A stretch of DNA of 64,000 nt from Nannobrachium achirus (taxonomy: Eukaryota; Chordata; Actinopteri; Myctophiformes; Myctophidae). Positions 11,270-22,420 of the stretch are shown one piece after another. The stretch spans positions 21,158,522 through 21,222,521 of the forward strand of contig OY997650.1 in NCBI GenBank assembly GCA_963921795.1. Reading direction: 5' to 3'. How positions within the stretch are numbered: the first letter of the stretch is position 1; every line of letters starts with the position of its first letter. Both the position numbers and the translations under genes were made by a program. Below the pieces are notes generated by a model, which did no database searches, had not been told where the DNA came from, and was given only the letters and a program-made list of their open reading frames with translations.

Positions 11270-12320
11270 CCAAAGATTACTATCGGATAGTGCTTTAACC
11301 TTTTTTCTTTTCTTTTTTCTCTACACCCCCTTAATTTAACCCAGAGAGTGCACTACAGTACACTTTTGTACACTCACAAAAGTTAAATGAACATGCTGAA
11401 TTTTAATGTGAAAGTTTGCTAGCGACTCCTCTCAATACACCTTTATAATGCAGATTACAGTATGCACCATGAAGTGTGCATAAACGCTGCATAAAATGCA
11501 TATCATCTCCAGTACTGAGAGACTTTTAGACAAGCTGAACAAAAGAGCATACTGTAGCAGTATACAGTTGAAATTTAAACATAATAACAATAGCCATTGG
11601 TGGAAAAAAATGGCTTATTAAGTTATTATGGCCTATTAGTGGGAAAGATTGTATGCTTTACTAGTTCGATATGAGGGCCAAGTGGATTTATGACATGAAA
11701 TGAGGTGTGAATTAAGGGAGAAAATGGAGGGAATGAGGGCGAGGTTAGCCTTACGCAGACAAGGGGAATTTAATGGGAGAGTACAGTTGAACGCTTGTTG
11801 CTTTTACAATGAAGGTAATTTATATGTGCACGGGACTGTTACTGCATAATGCATGGAAATACACTAAGTGTGCTGTATTATGGGGGAGTGACTTAGAAGG
11901 GAAAAAAAGGTAAACTGTCCAGCACAAAAACCTCCCAACACAAAGAACCACACCATTAACGGCGTGCTGTACTGTATCTCAAGCATTTTCTGAGTTTCTG
12001 CTGGAAGTTAACTTGCCCCGCTGGAGTTGCTGTGCAGCCAGGGTGAGCCATAAATAAAAAGGATTTTATAATCTTAATTATACAGACATTTCTTTTTCTT
12101 TTTCTGCTCTCCACTGAGGGCCAGCTCCCCCTCAGACTCAGCAGGTTACCGTGGCGATGCCAGGCAACCTCAACAACAGCAGCATTCAGCCAAGATTTAG
12201 AGCCGGGGTGAACGCAGCCTACGCTACACTTTCATGGTCCAGGGGAGTGAGAGGAAGGGTGGAACCGTGAAGGCTGCACCTCCACCTGGTTCTGTCGGAA
12301 AATTGTACTTCCCATCCCCG
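11270..12320. other. Repeat-poor non-coding stretch
   Basis: About 1 kb without visible repeats or exons, 3' of ate1. It is AT-rich with several TGCATA and ATGCAT words and a poly-pyrimidine tract near 12085. Such islands between transposons are candidates for conserved regulatory DNA, but nothing in the single sequence proves conservation. Confidence 0.4.
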
Positions 12321-12328
12321 ACCTCAAG

Positions 12329-12810
12329 TAGGGATGGGACGATACGCGATATTATCGTTTATCGTGATAAAAAACACTCGCGATAATCGTATCGTGGAGA
12401 TTTAATTTTTATCGTGATATCGTCCTTATGCACTGGGATCAATTCACCTTTTATTTGCCGAGCTGCATATCCATATAAAAATATGAACGAAATAAAAAGA
12501 AAATAAACAAAAATAAAAATAAAACAATTCACAGGAGGCAGGCAGTGATCACCCCATGTACCATTTAAACCCTCTATAATTGGTAAAATAATATACGTAC
12601 TTAATACATCCTTTTTTCACTATCAAATAGCAGATCTACAAGCTCACAACGCGTTGCACCGCGACGCGTTGTGAGCTTGTAGATCTGCTATTTTTTGGCA
12701 AATGTTACGCCCCAGGATAATGGATTTTGATTATCGCGATAATATCGTAAATCGCGATTTCTTTGGTCACAATAATCGTGATATGACATTTTCATATCGT
12801 CCCATCCCTA
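12329..12810. mobile_element. hAT-like MITE family B, copy 1, with P1
   Basis: Terminal inverted repeats TAGGGATGGGACGATA / TATCGTCCCATCCCTA. They are flanked by ACCTCAAG (12321-12328) and GCCTCAAG (12811-12818), an 8-bp duplication with one mismatch, as expected of hAT. The subterminal regions are rich in ATCGTGATA words and also pair. An intact P1 hairpin lies at 12625-12693. Copy 2 is at 35001-35359. Confidence 0.93.
12625..12693. repeat. P1 hairpin, best copy
   Basis: Thirty-bp arms (12625-12654 and 12664-12693) are perfectly complementary around a 9-nt loop. Left arm in order: AAATAGCAGATCTACAAG then CTCACAACGCGT. This is the reference copy for the family. Confidence 0.97.
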
Positions 12811-13039
12811 GCCTCAAGTAGAGAGCGACGGTCAGCGACAAGGATGCGGGAGCAGAAAAAGGGGGGAAAAATTCCACCGCATGGCAAACTCTATGCAGTG
12901 ACGTTGAGCCTAGTGTGCTTGTGTTAAGTGAGGTCGGGGCTGGAAAGCAGAAGGTGGCGAGAGATGAGAGAAAAGGGGGGTTTGAGGAGACAGCGCACAT
13001 ATTTGAGAGGCGGGTCATGAGGCCCAAACACCCCACCTA

Positions 13040-13182
<143 letters not shown>

Positions 13183-13622
13183 ATTAGTATTCTAATGTCA
13201 TTGGGAACCTGTACAGCCACCCCTCTGAAAGAGAGAAAGGGAGAGTGAGGAGAGAGAGAGAGGGGGATGTAGTCTCTCTGTACTATAGGACAGAGGGACA
13301 GAGAAAAGAAAGCGAAGGAGAGAGAGAGGGAGGGAGGGAGGGTAAACAGATAATGTGGTAAAGACCTATAGGAGGAGGGAGAGGAGAGAAAGGAGGTCTA
13401 TGAGGGGAGGTGCAGAGAGAGGTTCTAACACGTCGGGGGAGGGCGGGGGGTGGCATGTGAGGACACCATTTACTGCCAAGCAGACATTGTCTGTGTCTCC
13501 ATGCCAACGCAGTGGCACTCCGTCTAAGGCCAGGCAGATCTCTCCATTAAAGACGTGGTGTGGTGGCCTCGGGTTGTTTTTCCATCGGTCGCCTCATGGT
13601 CATAACTGGTAGCAAGATCCAT

Positions 13623-13777
13623 TTAACCGCATGAACCCACAAGCGCCCCGATAGCCGATCTGGAAGTTCCCAATGCATCTACTGCTCTTGTGAGCTTGTA
13701 GATGGGCTATTTTCGGCCAAAGAGAGTTGGCGTGCAGGGGGAAATGGAGGGGGCCCCCGTTTGGTTTAAGTCGTTAA
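13623..13777. mobile_element. TTAA MITE family C, copy 1, with P1
   Basis: Ends TTAACCGCATGAACCC and GGTTTAAGTCGTTAA, a degenerate inverted pair starting at TTAA. A degenerate P1 hairpin fills the middle (13651-13715, right arm TGTGAGCTTGTAGAT). Other copies: 21551-21733 and 54197-54399. Confidence 0.75.
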
Positions 13778-14304
13778 AGTGACATCAGTGAGTCTACTTG
13801 AAAAAGGTCAGGAAAGTCCACTATAATAGTTAGCCCCAGACACTCCCGCACTGGGTTAGAAAAATACTGTACATACCCACCTGATGGACTGTGAACGCAT
13901 CCAGCGTGTCCAACGGCCATTTTGGACCTGCTAGAAGCCCCATGTCAAAACACATTCTCTATGCTTCCGTAATAACTTGGGAGGCTAATCACTTTAGCAT
14001 TGTCTCCTGGCGGAACAAAGTACCCCTCCCTGTCCTGTGTGCTATACCGAGGGCCAAGGGAGCGGTCTGGTGACGGTGTGCTGAATCCGTGTGACAGGGC
14101 CCCAGTGCGACAGCGCGGCCCCCCTGTCCCTCCGATAATCCCCGGGAGAAAGGGCCCACATTTGGGGCCGCGATACGCTTAATCCGGGGGGCCTTGCTCA
14201 CAAAGGAGCCCCACACTTCCTCTGGCCTGGGAGCTTCCGCTGGTCCTGGGGGCCTGGCGTTGGTGCCAGTATAAACACACAATACGCCACCAATACACAC
14301 TACA

Positions 14305-14353
14305 ATGGAGCAAACAGCATACACACACACACACACACACAGTGGAAATGGAC

Positions 14354-14384
<31 letters not shown>

Positions 14385-14513
14385 CAGAATCAAAAACAAA
14401 CTTGTAAATTCACACTGTCCTTACAGGGTTCCAATCCAAACAGTCAAACCAACAAGCCCACGCACGAATACAGAGTGTAAACATGGTGCAGGCACACACA
14501 GTCACAAACATGT

Positions 14514-14556
<43 letters not shown>

Positions 14557-14670
14557 CCCTTAACACAACCCCTAAATTTAGTGAGGACCGCAAAAATGTC
14601 CTCACTTTCCAAAAATGTCCACTCTGTTGGTTAAAAACTCATTCTGGTCCTCACTCTGTAGTAAGAACGG
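14305..14670. repeat. Short CA/GA arrays and a decayed fish repeat
   Basis: Holds (CA)n at 14321-14341, (GA)n at about 14356-14379 and (CA)n at 14526-14552. Then comes a segment with TCCTCACTTTCC, AAAAATGTCC and ATTCTGGTCCTCACT that often accompanies CA arrays in fish. Confidence 0.7.
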
Positions 14671-14672
14671 GG

Positions 14673-14852
<180 letters not shown>

Positions 14853-15054
14853 TTTAGGTCCCTGCCCCTGGGTTTAAAGAAAGCTTGAATATTTACCATT
14901 GAAAGATGTGCTCCATTTAGGACAGAAAAAGACAGAGTGAACATTCATAAACAGGAAGACTGCTTTATTTAACCACATTAACACTGGCACCTCTATTTAA
15001 GGCAATTCAAAGATGTCCAAATATTTTTCTCTCCCCCCCTCCAAAAAAAATGCC

Positions 15055-15102
15055 AATCTACAACTAAGCTCACAACGTGAAGCATTGAGAGCTTGTAGAT
15101 CA
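15055..15102. repeat. P1 hairpin, degenerate
   Basis: AATCTACAACTAAGCTCAC and GAGAGCTTGTAGATCAT flank a short loop. The left arm has a small insertion. It lies just before the big foldback. Confidence 0.75.
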
Positions 15103-15172
15103 TACGATGAATTATGTAGAGCTAAAGTTGTTAATGGCCGAGTCAGATATCACATGGAATGAACAGGTTTAT

Positions 15173-15850
15173 TTATAGTCCGAGCGTTTCAGGCAAAAAT
15201 CGTGCACTTCATGAAAGAAGCATGACATTTGGCACACAGTTAGAACATGCCATATGGAACATTTTTGGCTATAGGGGCATCGCAGATTTGTCTTGGGAAA
15301 CTTGTGGGAGCCAATCAAAGTTGGGCTCTCATAGACTTTACTCTACAGTAAAATAATACAAAAAATAAATATGCTTTAAGTAGCATGTGAGGGGTCAAAC
15401 TAGGTGTTTTTCGGGATTCTGAATCCAATACAGGCATTTGTTTTGCACGAAAAACATTCCTTTCCGAGAAACGGACGCCACAAAACTGTGAAAAGTGATG
15501 ACTCATCAATAAACCATAGTTTTATCACTTTTATGGGGTCCGTTTTTAGCCCAAGGAATGTTTTTCCTGCTAAACAAATGTTTGCATTGGATTCAGAATC
15601 ATGAAAAACACCTAGTTTGACCCCTCACATGCTACTTAAAGCATATTTACTTTTTGTATTATTTTACTGTATAGTAAAGTCTATGAGAGCCCAACTTTGA
15701 TTGGCTCCCACAAGTTTCCCAAGACAAATCTGCGATGCCCCTATAGCCAAAAATGTTCCATATGGCATGTTCTGTGTGCAAAATGTCATGCTTCTTTCAT
15801 AAAGTGCACGATTCCATCAAAATACTGCCCGAAACGCCTGAACTATAACT
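15173..15850. repeat. 678-bp foldback
   Basis: Two arms of about 330 bp (15173-15505 and 15518-15850) are inverted copies of each other at roughly 90% by eye. Shared blocks include GCATGACATTTGGCACACAG (GTGTGCAAAATGTCATGC on the right), GGGCTCTCATAGAC, and GTGAGGGGTCAAACTAGG. The spacer is only about 12 bp. It has no coding capacity. It is either a foldback transposon or a head-to-head duplication; TTAA lies just outside both ends (15130 and 15867). Confidence 0.93.
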
Positions 15851-16093
15851 CTAAAGTCTGCAGTTAATTTAACTGAGTTAAATTCTCTGTTCTCCGAGTT
15901 GGCCCATGGAGCAGTGAAATCAAATGTGCATAACCACGACTTTCCTAAAGACTTTGCCCTTTATTCATCAGGAAAATTAACAATAGAACTGCCATGTAAC
16001 AGAGAGACATTTAAGTAAACAGTCTCAGATGAGTCACAGAACTACTTAATTCTTCAGTTTTTCTGAAGAAGGAATCCCTAGTAAGCACTGTGA

Positions 16094-16542
16094 GTACCTG
16101 AGACGAATAACAGTCTAAATAAGTCCGTATTTTAACATTTTGGATAATTTCTTTTTTTGATTTACCAGACTGTAAACCACAAACTAGAAGTTTTTAATTT
16201 CTTAAAGTCTTAATGTACTCCCCCCTCATTTTGTTGAGTTAGATTTGTTTTACTTAACTCATATATATTAGGAATTATAAGACATAATACTTATGGAAAG
16301 TGGAAAAACAGCATATCTCCAGCAGTTTGTGGAACAACAGTCTAAGTCCGTACAAGCAATATTCAGCAGACAAAGGGAGCCGATAACATTAAAACAGACA
16401 ATTAAACAAAATGATGGGGGACTGCATTAACAATTTAACAGCTTAAACATTACTAGTTTGTGGTTTACAGTCTGGTAAATCCAAACTATATATATTCCAA
16501 AAAAATCAATATAGACTTTATACTGTTATTCGTCTCAGGTAC
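16094..16542. mobile_element. Inverted-repeat element, about 450 bp
   Basis: GTACCTGAGACGAATAACAG at 16094 is mirrored by CTGTTATTCGTCTCAGGTAC ending at 16542. An inner pair TTTACCAGACTGTAAACCAC (about 16160-16191) is mirrored at 16452-16481. The pattern is that of a MITE with 90-100 bp terminal inverted repeats. No certain target duplication was seen and the superfamily is not assigned. Confidence 0.83.
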
Positions 16543-18465
16543 TCAAATATCAATGAATTTCTAAGTCTTTCCTTCCTATCATGGAAGGAAACGGCCATTT
16601 AGCTCTTATACGTCATACTTGAGGATGGGAAACACCAAGCTCACATGGGGACACGTCCTCTTTCCATTCTTCCCTTTTAAAACATGGGTTCTCTTGAAGG
16701 CAGAGAAAATAAATTCCGACATGAACAGTTTTTTTGATCCAGCCATACTTCATCAAGAATGCATTTGTTTTATGCCACATGAAGCACAAGGTGGGTGGGA
16801 TTTAGTGCGGGGGTTTACCACAGTGTTCAGGCAACGTCAGGTAAACTGTCAAGCAGAGTGAATTGAACTCGCCTTTCCGAATACAGCTATAGTGATTGCG
16901 CAACTTCTCTGGCCCTTAAAACTAACAGATATATAAAAATATCTGACCCAGGTCTGACATGAAGGTAGGCCGTCCTCTCCAAGCCTCTTTAGTACCTGAA
17001 CGGTGACCCTTGGCTGAACATCGCTCCGGCAGTCGCTCACGGTCAGCACAGACCTCTCGTGGTTAATAATAAGCATGAGCAGTGATTTGCGGGGCAGGGA
17101 GGGAGCGCTGTCCCTTACAGTACGAGGGACTTAATAGAAAATAGACGGCTGGACTGGGCCAATTGTTTTGACAGAAAGAGGTCCACCACGGTACTGGCAT
17201 TCGTCCCTGCGTGTGGTGTCCACCAAGACTAACCGCTCATGACAGGGCCAGGAATGTGTGTGTATGTGTATGTGTGTACACACCAGGCCCAGGGGAAGCG
17301 TGCCTAATGTGGGAGAGAAACAGTGAATCCAACATGGCCTCTAGCCAGCGTCAGTGTTCCTTTCCTGCAGAATTAGCCTGTCAATCTGCCCTAATTCTCA
17401 AGGACGTAGGCAGCTCTTAAAACGCAGGCTGGGTTTAAACTGGAGGCAATGGCAACGTTCTTGACGGTTTTCTCAGCACTGGTTGCAGACAGACAGGCTG
17501 TCTGGCAGAGACAGGGCTGTGGAAAGTCAGACTAAAACAACTAGAGAGCCGAGCCACTGGTCAGATACAGTCCAGTCTTATGGTCGCAGATTGACTGTGT
17601 GTGTCCAACAGCAAGCTGGCAGGGGTCCTAGCTGAGCAGGAAGCCTGCACCAAGCCAACTTCAGAGGACAGACCGTCCCAGGAATAACTCTGCACATCTG
17701 CCCTTTATGTGGATGTTCATGTCAATGAGGTTTTCAGACAGACTGCCAGACCAGGCCCTCGTCTAGTCCTGGATGTTGGCCCCGCTGACGTGGGCCTGCC
17801 TTGGGCTCAGCCCAGCCCTGCCCTGGCTGAGCGCTAGGTTGCTGTTGACACACCACTGGAGGGCCAGAGGCCATTTGCATTCATGTTCTGCCAGCTCATG
17901 TATCCGACACCTGTTGCCTGGCCCAACTCAAACAAGCCCGACCACATCACAAAACGGAATCTGTGTGCGTATTAACTTCTTGTATCTGTGCAAATTTACA
18001 TTCCATTTGTGCCTGTGTGCAAGGTTACAAATGTATTACTGCCCTGTGGCAAAGATTTCTCTGACGGTTGCTTAAAGGTCGTCTTGCATAATTTACCACA
18101 CAAAAGACAGACACACAAACCAAGAGTGAAGAAACAATCCCTTTATTAGGTTAAACCAATAATAACGTGTCAATATTAAAAGAAAAGCAAATAAAGCTAT
18201 AAATATGACATACAAATAGTTCAAAGTTAGCTTCACAGGAATCTATTGAATAAAACATTGTTATTGTGGTTTAGTGGGAGAGCGTGGATGTTTGGAAGTA
18301 ATGAACAGCTGCCAAAATCATACGGCCCCATTCTAGTCCATACCAAAAATGCACACGTATGTTTCAAAATAGAAAACAAACAAAAAGCGAAAACTGACCT
18401 AATATGTATTCCACAAATATATTTTTAGATTTTTGGCCGCACAAAATAAACGTTTTCATTTCATA
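16543..18465. other. Non-coding, no recognised feature
   Basis: About 1.9 kb with little repeat content and no supported exon. Small TG steps at 17255-17282. Confidence 0.5.
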
Positions 18466-19263
18466 TTAAAGCTGCAATCTGGAAGTTATTTTAATGAATA
18501 TGTATTTATTTGAAATTAAGTGTGATAATATTACATTCTTGGTTGAATGCTCCTTTCTGATTGGCCAATCACAGAATTCAATTGTTATTTTTTAATAGCA
18601 GACTACTGCTATGAACAGACTGTTGTCAGGGACGGAGATTGGGCACCTGGATGATATTGATCCACGGTGCTTGATTTTTTGCTGTATCCAACATGGCGGT
18701 CAAGTAAACAAACTGTTATTTTAGAGCTAAACAGTAAAATAAAACATTTATTTTTACATTTGAGGTGAGAAAAAGACAATGCAGTAACAGAATATTGATC
18801 TTAGAGACCATTTTCCATTATGAGGTGGAATCAGAACTTTCCATAACCTGAACCTATTTTCTTTTCTCTCTTTTGGTTCTGGTTTTGTTTCTATAGCGTA
18901 CGGCCCTGTTTCAGATGAGGTTCTGGGAACCTTTTTCAGGTCCTGCTCTTGAGGTAGTACTATACCTGAGTTCTGGGAACCCATGGGTGGGGCCAGCAGC
19001 GCTGCTGCTCTCAATTCTGGACCTTCCCGGTTGGGTCTGGTTTTATGGAAACTTAAGCAGAACTTGGTCCCGGGAACTTCACAGGTTCTTGAAAGTTCTT
19101 GGTTCTGGAAAGTTCTGGTTCGGCCTTGTAGTGGAAAAGGAGCTATATACCCTGGAGTCGACAGGTAGTAGCGCAAGGGGTGCATAAGCACAATACCTCC
19201 CCTGGTCCTGGTCGATGAGGGATTCACTCTTGGATGGTAGAAACTTATAGATCACAGCTTTAA
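18466..19263. mobile_element. TTAA MITE candidate, about 800 bp
   Basis: TTAAAGCTGCAATCT at 18466 is mirrored by AGATCACAGCTTTAA at 19249-19263, giving TTAA-bounded inverted ends with two mismatches. The interior is a long segment of GGTTCTGG and GGGAACC words. No coding capacity is supported. Boundaries rest on short ends only. Confidence 0.55.
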
Positions 19264-19526
19264 ATATGTGTTGCTGTATGTGATATCAGTAGACATTCAA
19301 TGAGGAACATACTGTCACCAAGTTGAAACCGATCCCACATATAGTACATATTGTAGAGGACAAACCTCATCTGTGAAATATTCTGTGTATGTTTTCCACC
19401 TCTATTCCCATAAAGCAAGAACAAGAACATAATATTCACACAAACACACACAAATATATATGTAACATGTTTCCAAATTTGAATCATACATGTGAAATAC
19501 AGTAGCTCTGGTCCACAGCGTTAGAA

Positions 19527-19728
19527 GGGGCGACCATAGCTGAATGGTTAGGGAGCCTGTCTAGTTGTCCCAGGTTCGATTCCAGGCCAGGCCAGAAATG
19601 TCGATGTGTGTCCCTGAGCAAGACTCTTAACCCCTAATTGCACACGTGCTCCATGTAGGCAGCGAATCAGCTGGGTTGGGCTGAAAATACTGAATTTCCC
19701 TCTTGGGAGGAGTATAACTATTATTTAG
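19527..19728 (+). mobile_element. tRNA-derived SINE, family 2 (plus)
   Basis: Same family as 8488-8718: ATAGCTGAATGGTTAGGGAG, CAGGTTCGATTCC, AATGTCGATGTGTGTCC and GCTGGGTTGGGCTGAAAA. Its tail ends in GTATAACTATTATTTAG. Confidence 0.88.
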
Positions 19729-19740
19729 AATGAGTTCTCC

Positions 19741-20342
19741 TTAACGCTATGTCACCGATGATAACTTGCGCCACAGGAAATAAAAAATACAGCTACTCAC
19801 CAAAACAAAGATGGCTTTAGGGAGCTGAAAGCCTACTTTCCTTAGTGGGAACACTCAGGGCCCCCCACCACACGTCTAAAATACACCTTTTAGCTAGAAA
19901 AGAAAATATTTCACCGTAAGTAAGAATCTGGTCAATGGAATTTTGTATTGACATGATCTGTAGGATCTGTTACTCTACATACCCGATGGTACCCTCCTTG
20001 ACTATCCTGAAGTGTTTGTTACTGATGATTTTCTCTCGGCCCACTTCTTCAAGTGCAGGGTCCTTAATCACATAGTGACATCTCTTGTGTCTTCCAAACT
20101 CGTAGTGATTCGATTCGGTGTGAAATATATCATTTTTTTTTCTGTCCAAAAAGTGTGCTTTAGACGTGACGTGGGGGGCTCCGAGTGTTCTAGCAAGGTA
20201 AGTAGGCTTTCAAAATCTTAGAACCGTATTTGTTTTGGTGAGTAGCGAAAGCGTATTTTTTTATTTTTACTACAGACGAGAGGCTGAGCAGCCTGGGCTA
20301 CGGCGGCTGTGAGCAAAAGGGCTCATCGTGACATAGCGTTAA
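19741..20342. mobile_element. TTAA foldback MITE, 602 bp
   Basis: Ends TTAACGCTATGTCAC and GTGACATAGCGTTAA are perfect inverted copies. Pairing continues inwards through GCTACTCACCAAAACAAA / TTTGTTTTGGTGAGTAG and AAGCCTACTT...GCCCCCCAC / GTGGGGGGCTCC...AAGTAGGCTT, so each arm is about 150-190 bp. TTAA at both ends matches piggyBac/Kolobok targeting. No coding capacity. Confidence 0.9.
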
Positions 20343-20844
20343 TGAGACCTCCTTTTAACGCTATGGACCAGAGCGACATTTGTTTGGGGTATGGGTCACC
20401 GTATAGGGGTGAAAGGAAATGACCGAATGCATGAAATCAAAGCAAGACTGAACGGACTACTCCCTATACCCATATATATACAGTATACTGTATGGTTGGT
20501 TATGTTTATTCAAGTCAAAGGCATACCCGACAGCTAAACAGTGTACTGAGGCTGTTAGATTATAACAGAGTCTATAACATTTACAACCTTTTTGATTTCA
20601 GAGAACCATTTGGCCACGGAGTGCCATTTGATACCAATCTAATAACATTTGTATTGTCGATTTTTATATGATTGTCCGATAATGACATAAAGTCTGTCAT
20701 TTGGTCCAGAAAGATTTTACCGTTTATGAACTGTAGGTAGGCCAATACCCTTTTCAAAAATAGCAATTCTTGTAAATTCTCTATTTTTGTTATGTAATAC
20801 TGGTGATAATTAACTATCAATCATATAGCTGGGGACCTGAAGAA

Positions 20845-21154
20845 CAGTGGTTCCCAAATCTTTTCAGGTCGAGACCCAAAAGAGAGATTAGGCGTTTTCC
20901 CGGTGACCCAAACTAATGAAAACAGCAGAACTACAAGCGCACAATGCATCACTTAGCGCAGCGTTGAGAACTTGTACATCGGCTATTATCACTACTTCTT
21001 TGATTTGATTTCTAATTGATGGAATTTCTTCGATTGTATTCATGAAATTACATTGAAAAATCATAGATGTTTATGTTTTGACATTTACTCGTGACCCATA
21101 AAAATGTGTCCGCAGCGAACAGATGGGTCCGGAACCCCTGCTTGAAAACCAGTG
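20845..21154 (+). mobile_element. hAT-like MITE family A with P1
   Basis: Begins CAGTGGTTCCCAAATC, then GACCCAAAAGAGAGATTAGG, GTGACCCAAACTAATG, a degenerate P1 hairpin (20914-20994), an AT-rich half, then ACTCGTGACCCATAAAAATG and a decayed end near AAAACCAGTG. It probably lies in the 3'UTR of ate1 if the first AATAAA (minus strand, 20505-20510) is used. Confidence 0.82.
20914..20994. repeat. P1 hairpin, degenerate
   Basis: Left arm AACAGCAGAACTACAAGCGC. Right arm AACTTGTACATCGGCTATTA. Flanks TAATGAAAAC / ATCACTA still pair partly. Confidence 0.82.
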
Positions 21155-21550
21155 CTATAGGTACATTCTTTTCAAAATAGCAATTCTTGTACATTCTCTA
21201 GTTTTATCATACTTGTAATGTAATAATGGTGATGATTAACTATCAGTCATATAGCTGGGGACCCCGCTAGAAACCCCCTCAAGGACTACTGGAGGAGGTC
21301 CCCGGACCCCACGTTGAGCACCACTGGTTATAAGGTATAGAAGTGATGAGGAAGGCCAGTGGGTGAAGCAGTTCATCCACACTGATTGGACACTGCTGTG
21401 TTCCAGCCGGTGAGGAGCCAAGCATGGTGAGATTACAGAGTGAAGCAGCAAGAAGCACTTTGCACAGAGAGAGAGGACATGGATGTACAGACACATACAG
21501 ACAATCAAGACGGGCAGGCAGGCAAAACACGGACTCAAGCAATATATCTT

Positions 21551-21733
21551 CAACCACTTAAACCCTGTACTTAGATGACCGGAGTCTGCCAGGGCTCTAT
21601 ACTAGGTCCACTCTTGTTTTCGCTCTACACTTTACTATTTTTGCTGAAAATAGCACATCTACGAGCTCATAACGCGGCTATTTTTGGAGAATGTTCGCCC
21701 CCAGAATAGGGACTCTAGGGTTCAAGTGGTTAT
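21551..21733. mobile_element. MITE family C, copy 2, in the ate1 3'UTR
   Basis: Ends CAACCACTTAAACCC and GGGTTCAAGTGGTTA are inverted copies; the TTAA target is decayed. A P1 left arm with GCTGAAAATAGCACATCTAC (21645-21664) runs almost directly into GGCTATTTTTGG, so the right arm is deleted. The element ends 47 bp beyond the ate1 stop codon on the transcript. Confidence 0.8.
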
Positions 21734-21780
21734 GTGAAAAAATGGGGCAGCGTATGTGTGATGCTCCTGTGATCTAGGTT

Positions 21781-21959
21781 TTAGGCACGGTAGAGCAGGA
21801 TCCTCTCTGCACAGACCTGGCCCACCAAGCCTGCGTACTGCTGCACCTCCGTCTCGTCACTGGAGCCCCTGCGTTTGCGACTGTACGCAGCGTAGGGCAT
21901 GACTGTCCGTCGGTAGAGGACCAGAGCCGAGCCCACATCCTTCAGCACCCGGGCATCAC
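21781..21959 (-). CDS. ate1: ate1 terminal coding exon (arginyltransferase C-terminus)
   Basis: Ate1 transfers arginine from Arg-tRNA to N-terminal Asp, Glu or oxidised Cys of proteins, marking them for the Arg/N-degron ubiquitin pathway in cytosol and nucleus. This exon encodes the last 58 residues and the stop. The segments RRTVMPYAAYSRKRR, QQYAGLVGQVCAERILLYRA and the final position agree with the C-terminus of vertebrate ATE1 (human: [30 protein letters not shown], from memory). The exon starts after a good acceptor (TTTGTACTTTTCTAG) and its first two bases complete a glycine codon begun by the exon at 38739-38859, so phase and protein both continue. A hAT element starts 67 bp upstream of the acceptor and a MITE lies 47 bp after the stop. 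The first AATAAA on the transcript is at 20510-20505. The exon is intact with no frameshift. Confidence 0.93.
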
Positions 21960-22025
21960 CTAGAAAAGTACAAACAGACAAAAAGGTATACAGTACGACC
22001 CAGGCTAGTTGCATCACATATATAA

Positions 22026-22420
22026 CAGTGGTTCTCAACCTTTTCAGGCCGCGACCCCCAAATAATCATAACTGGGGACCCCCCCACCCCACGAGCACTA
22101 AGAGTTGAGGCATTACATGTTGTATAACACGGTTCTAGTGTGAAAATAGCAGATCTACATGCTCACAACGCCTCGCGTTGCGAGGCGTTGTGAGCATGTA
22201 GATCGTCTATTTTCACAATTTCTGCCAATAATATTTGAGAATTTGGCCAATGTTTAAATTGTCACTTTAGAAATGTGCAGATACCCTCTCCTCTACACAC
22301 TTAAACTTTATTTTGGTTTGTTTACCGTTGAGTGAGAAAACAATGTTGGACATTAAGTTAATCCTCTGGGGACCCCCCAAAATAATTTGGGGACCCCGAC
22401 CCACAGGTTGAGAACCACTG
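22026..22420 (+). mobile_element. hAT-like MITE family H with P1, 8-bp duplication
   Basis: Ends CAGTGGTTCTCAACC and GGTTGAGAACCACTG are perfect inverted copies. They are flanked by ATATATAA (22018-22025) and ACATATAA (22421-22428), an 8-bp duplication with one mismatch. Subterminal GACCCCC / GGGGACCCC blocks also pair. A P1 hairpin is central (22139-22217). The element sits in the last ate1 intron next to the acceptor. Confidence 0.95.
22139..22217. repeat. P1 hairpin with a compensated arm change
   Basis: Arms read CTACATGCTCACAACGCC and GGCGTTGTGAGCATGTAG. The A-to-T change relative to the common arm is matched by T-to-A in the other arm. The outer flanks TGTGAAAATAG / CTATTTTCACA pair too. 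Confidence 0.96.

Larger units (their letters stand above)
19507..20376. repeat. Nested inverted structure around TAGCGTTAA words
   Basis: CTCTGGTCCACAGCGTTAG at 19507 is mirrored by TTAACGCTATGGACCAGAG near 20376. Inside are a SINE (19527-19728) and a TTAA foldback (19741-20342). The words ATGAGTTCTCCTTAACG (19730) and ATGAGACCTCCTTTTAACG (20342) also form a direct repeat around the foldback. Confidence 0.75.
20746..21263. repeat. Direct repeat pair flanking a hAT copy
   Basis: 20746-20835 and 21165-21263 share TTCAAAATAGCAATTCTTGT, ATTCTCTA, TGTAATA.TGGTGAT and the end ATATAGCTGGGGACC. They flank the family A element at 20845-21154. This is an approximately 420-bp-period duplication or two fragments of one larger element. 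Confidence 0.8.
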
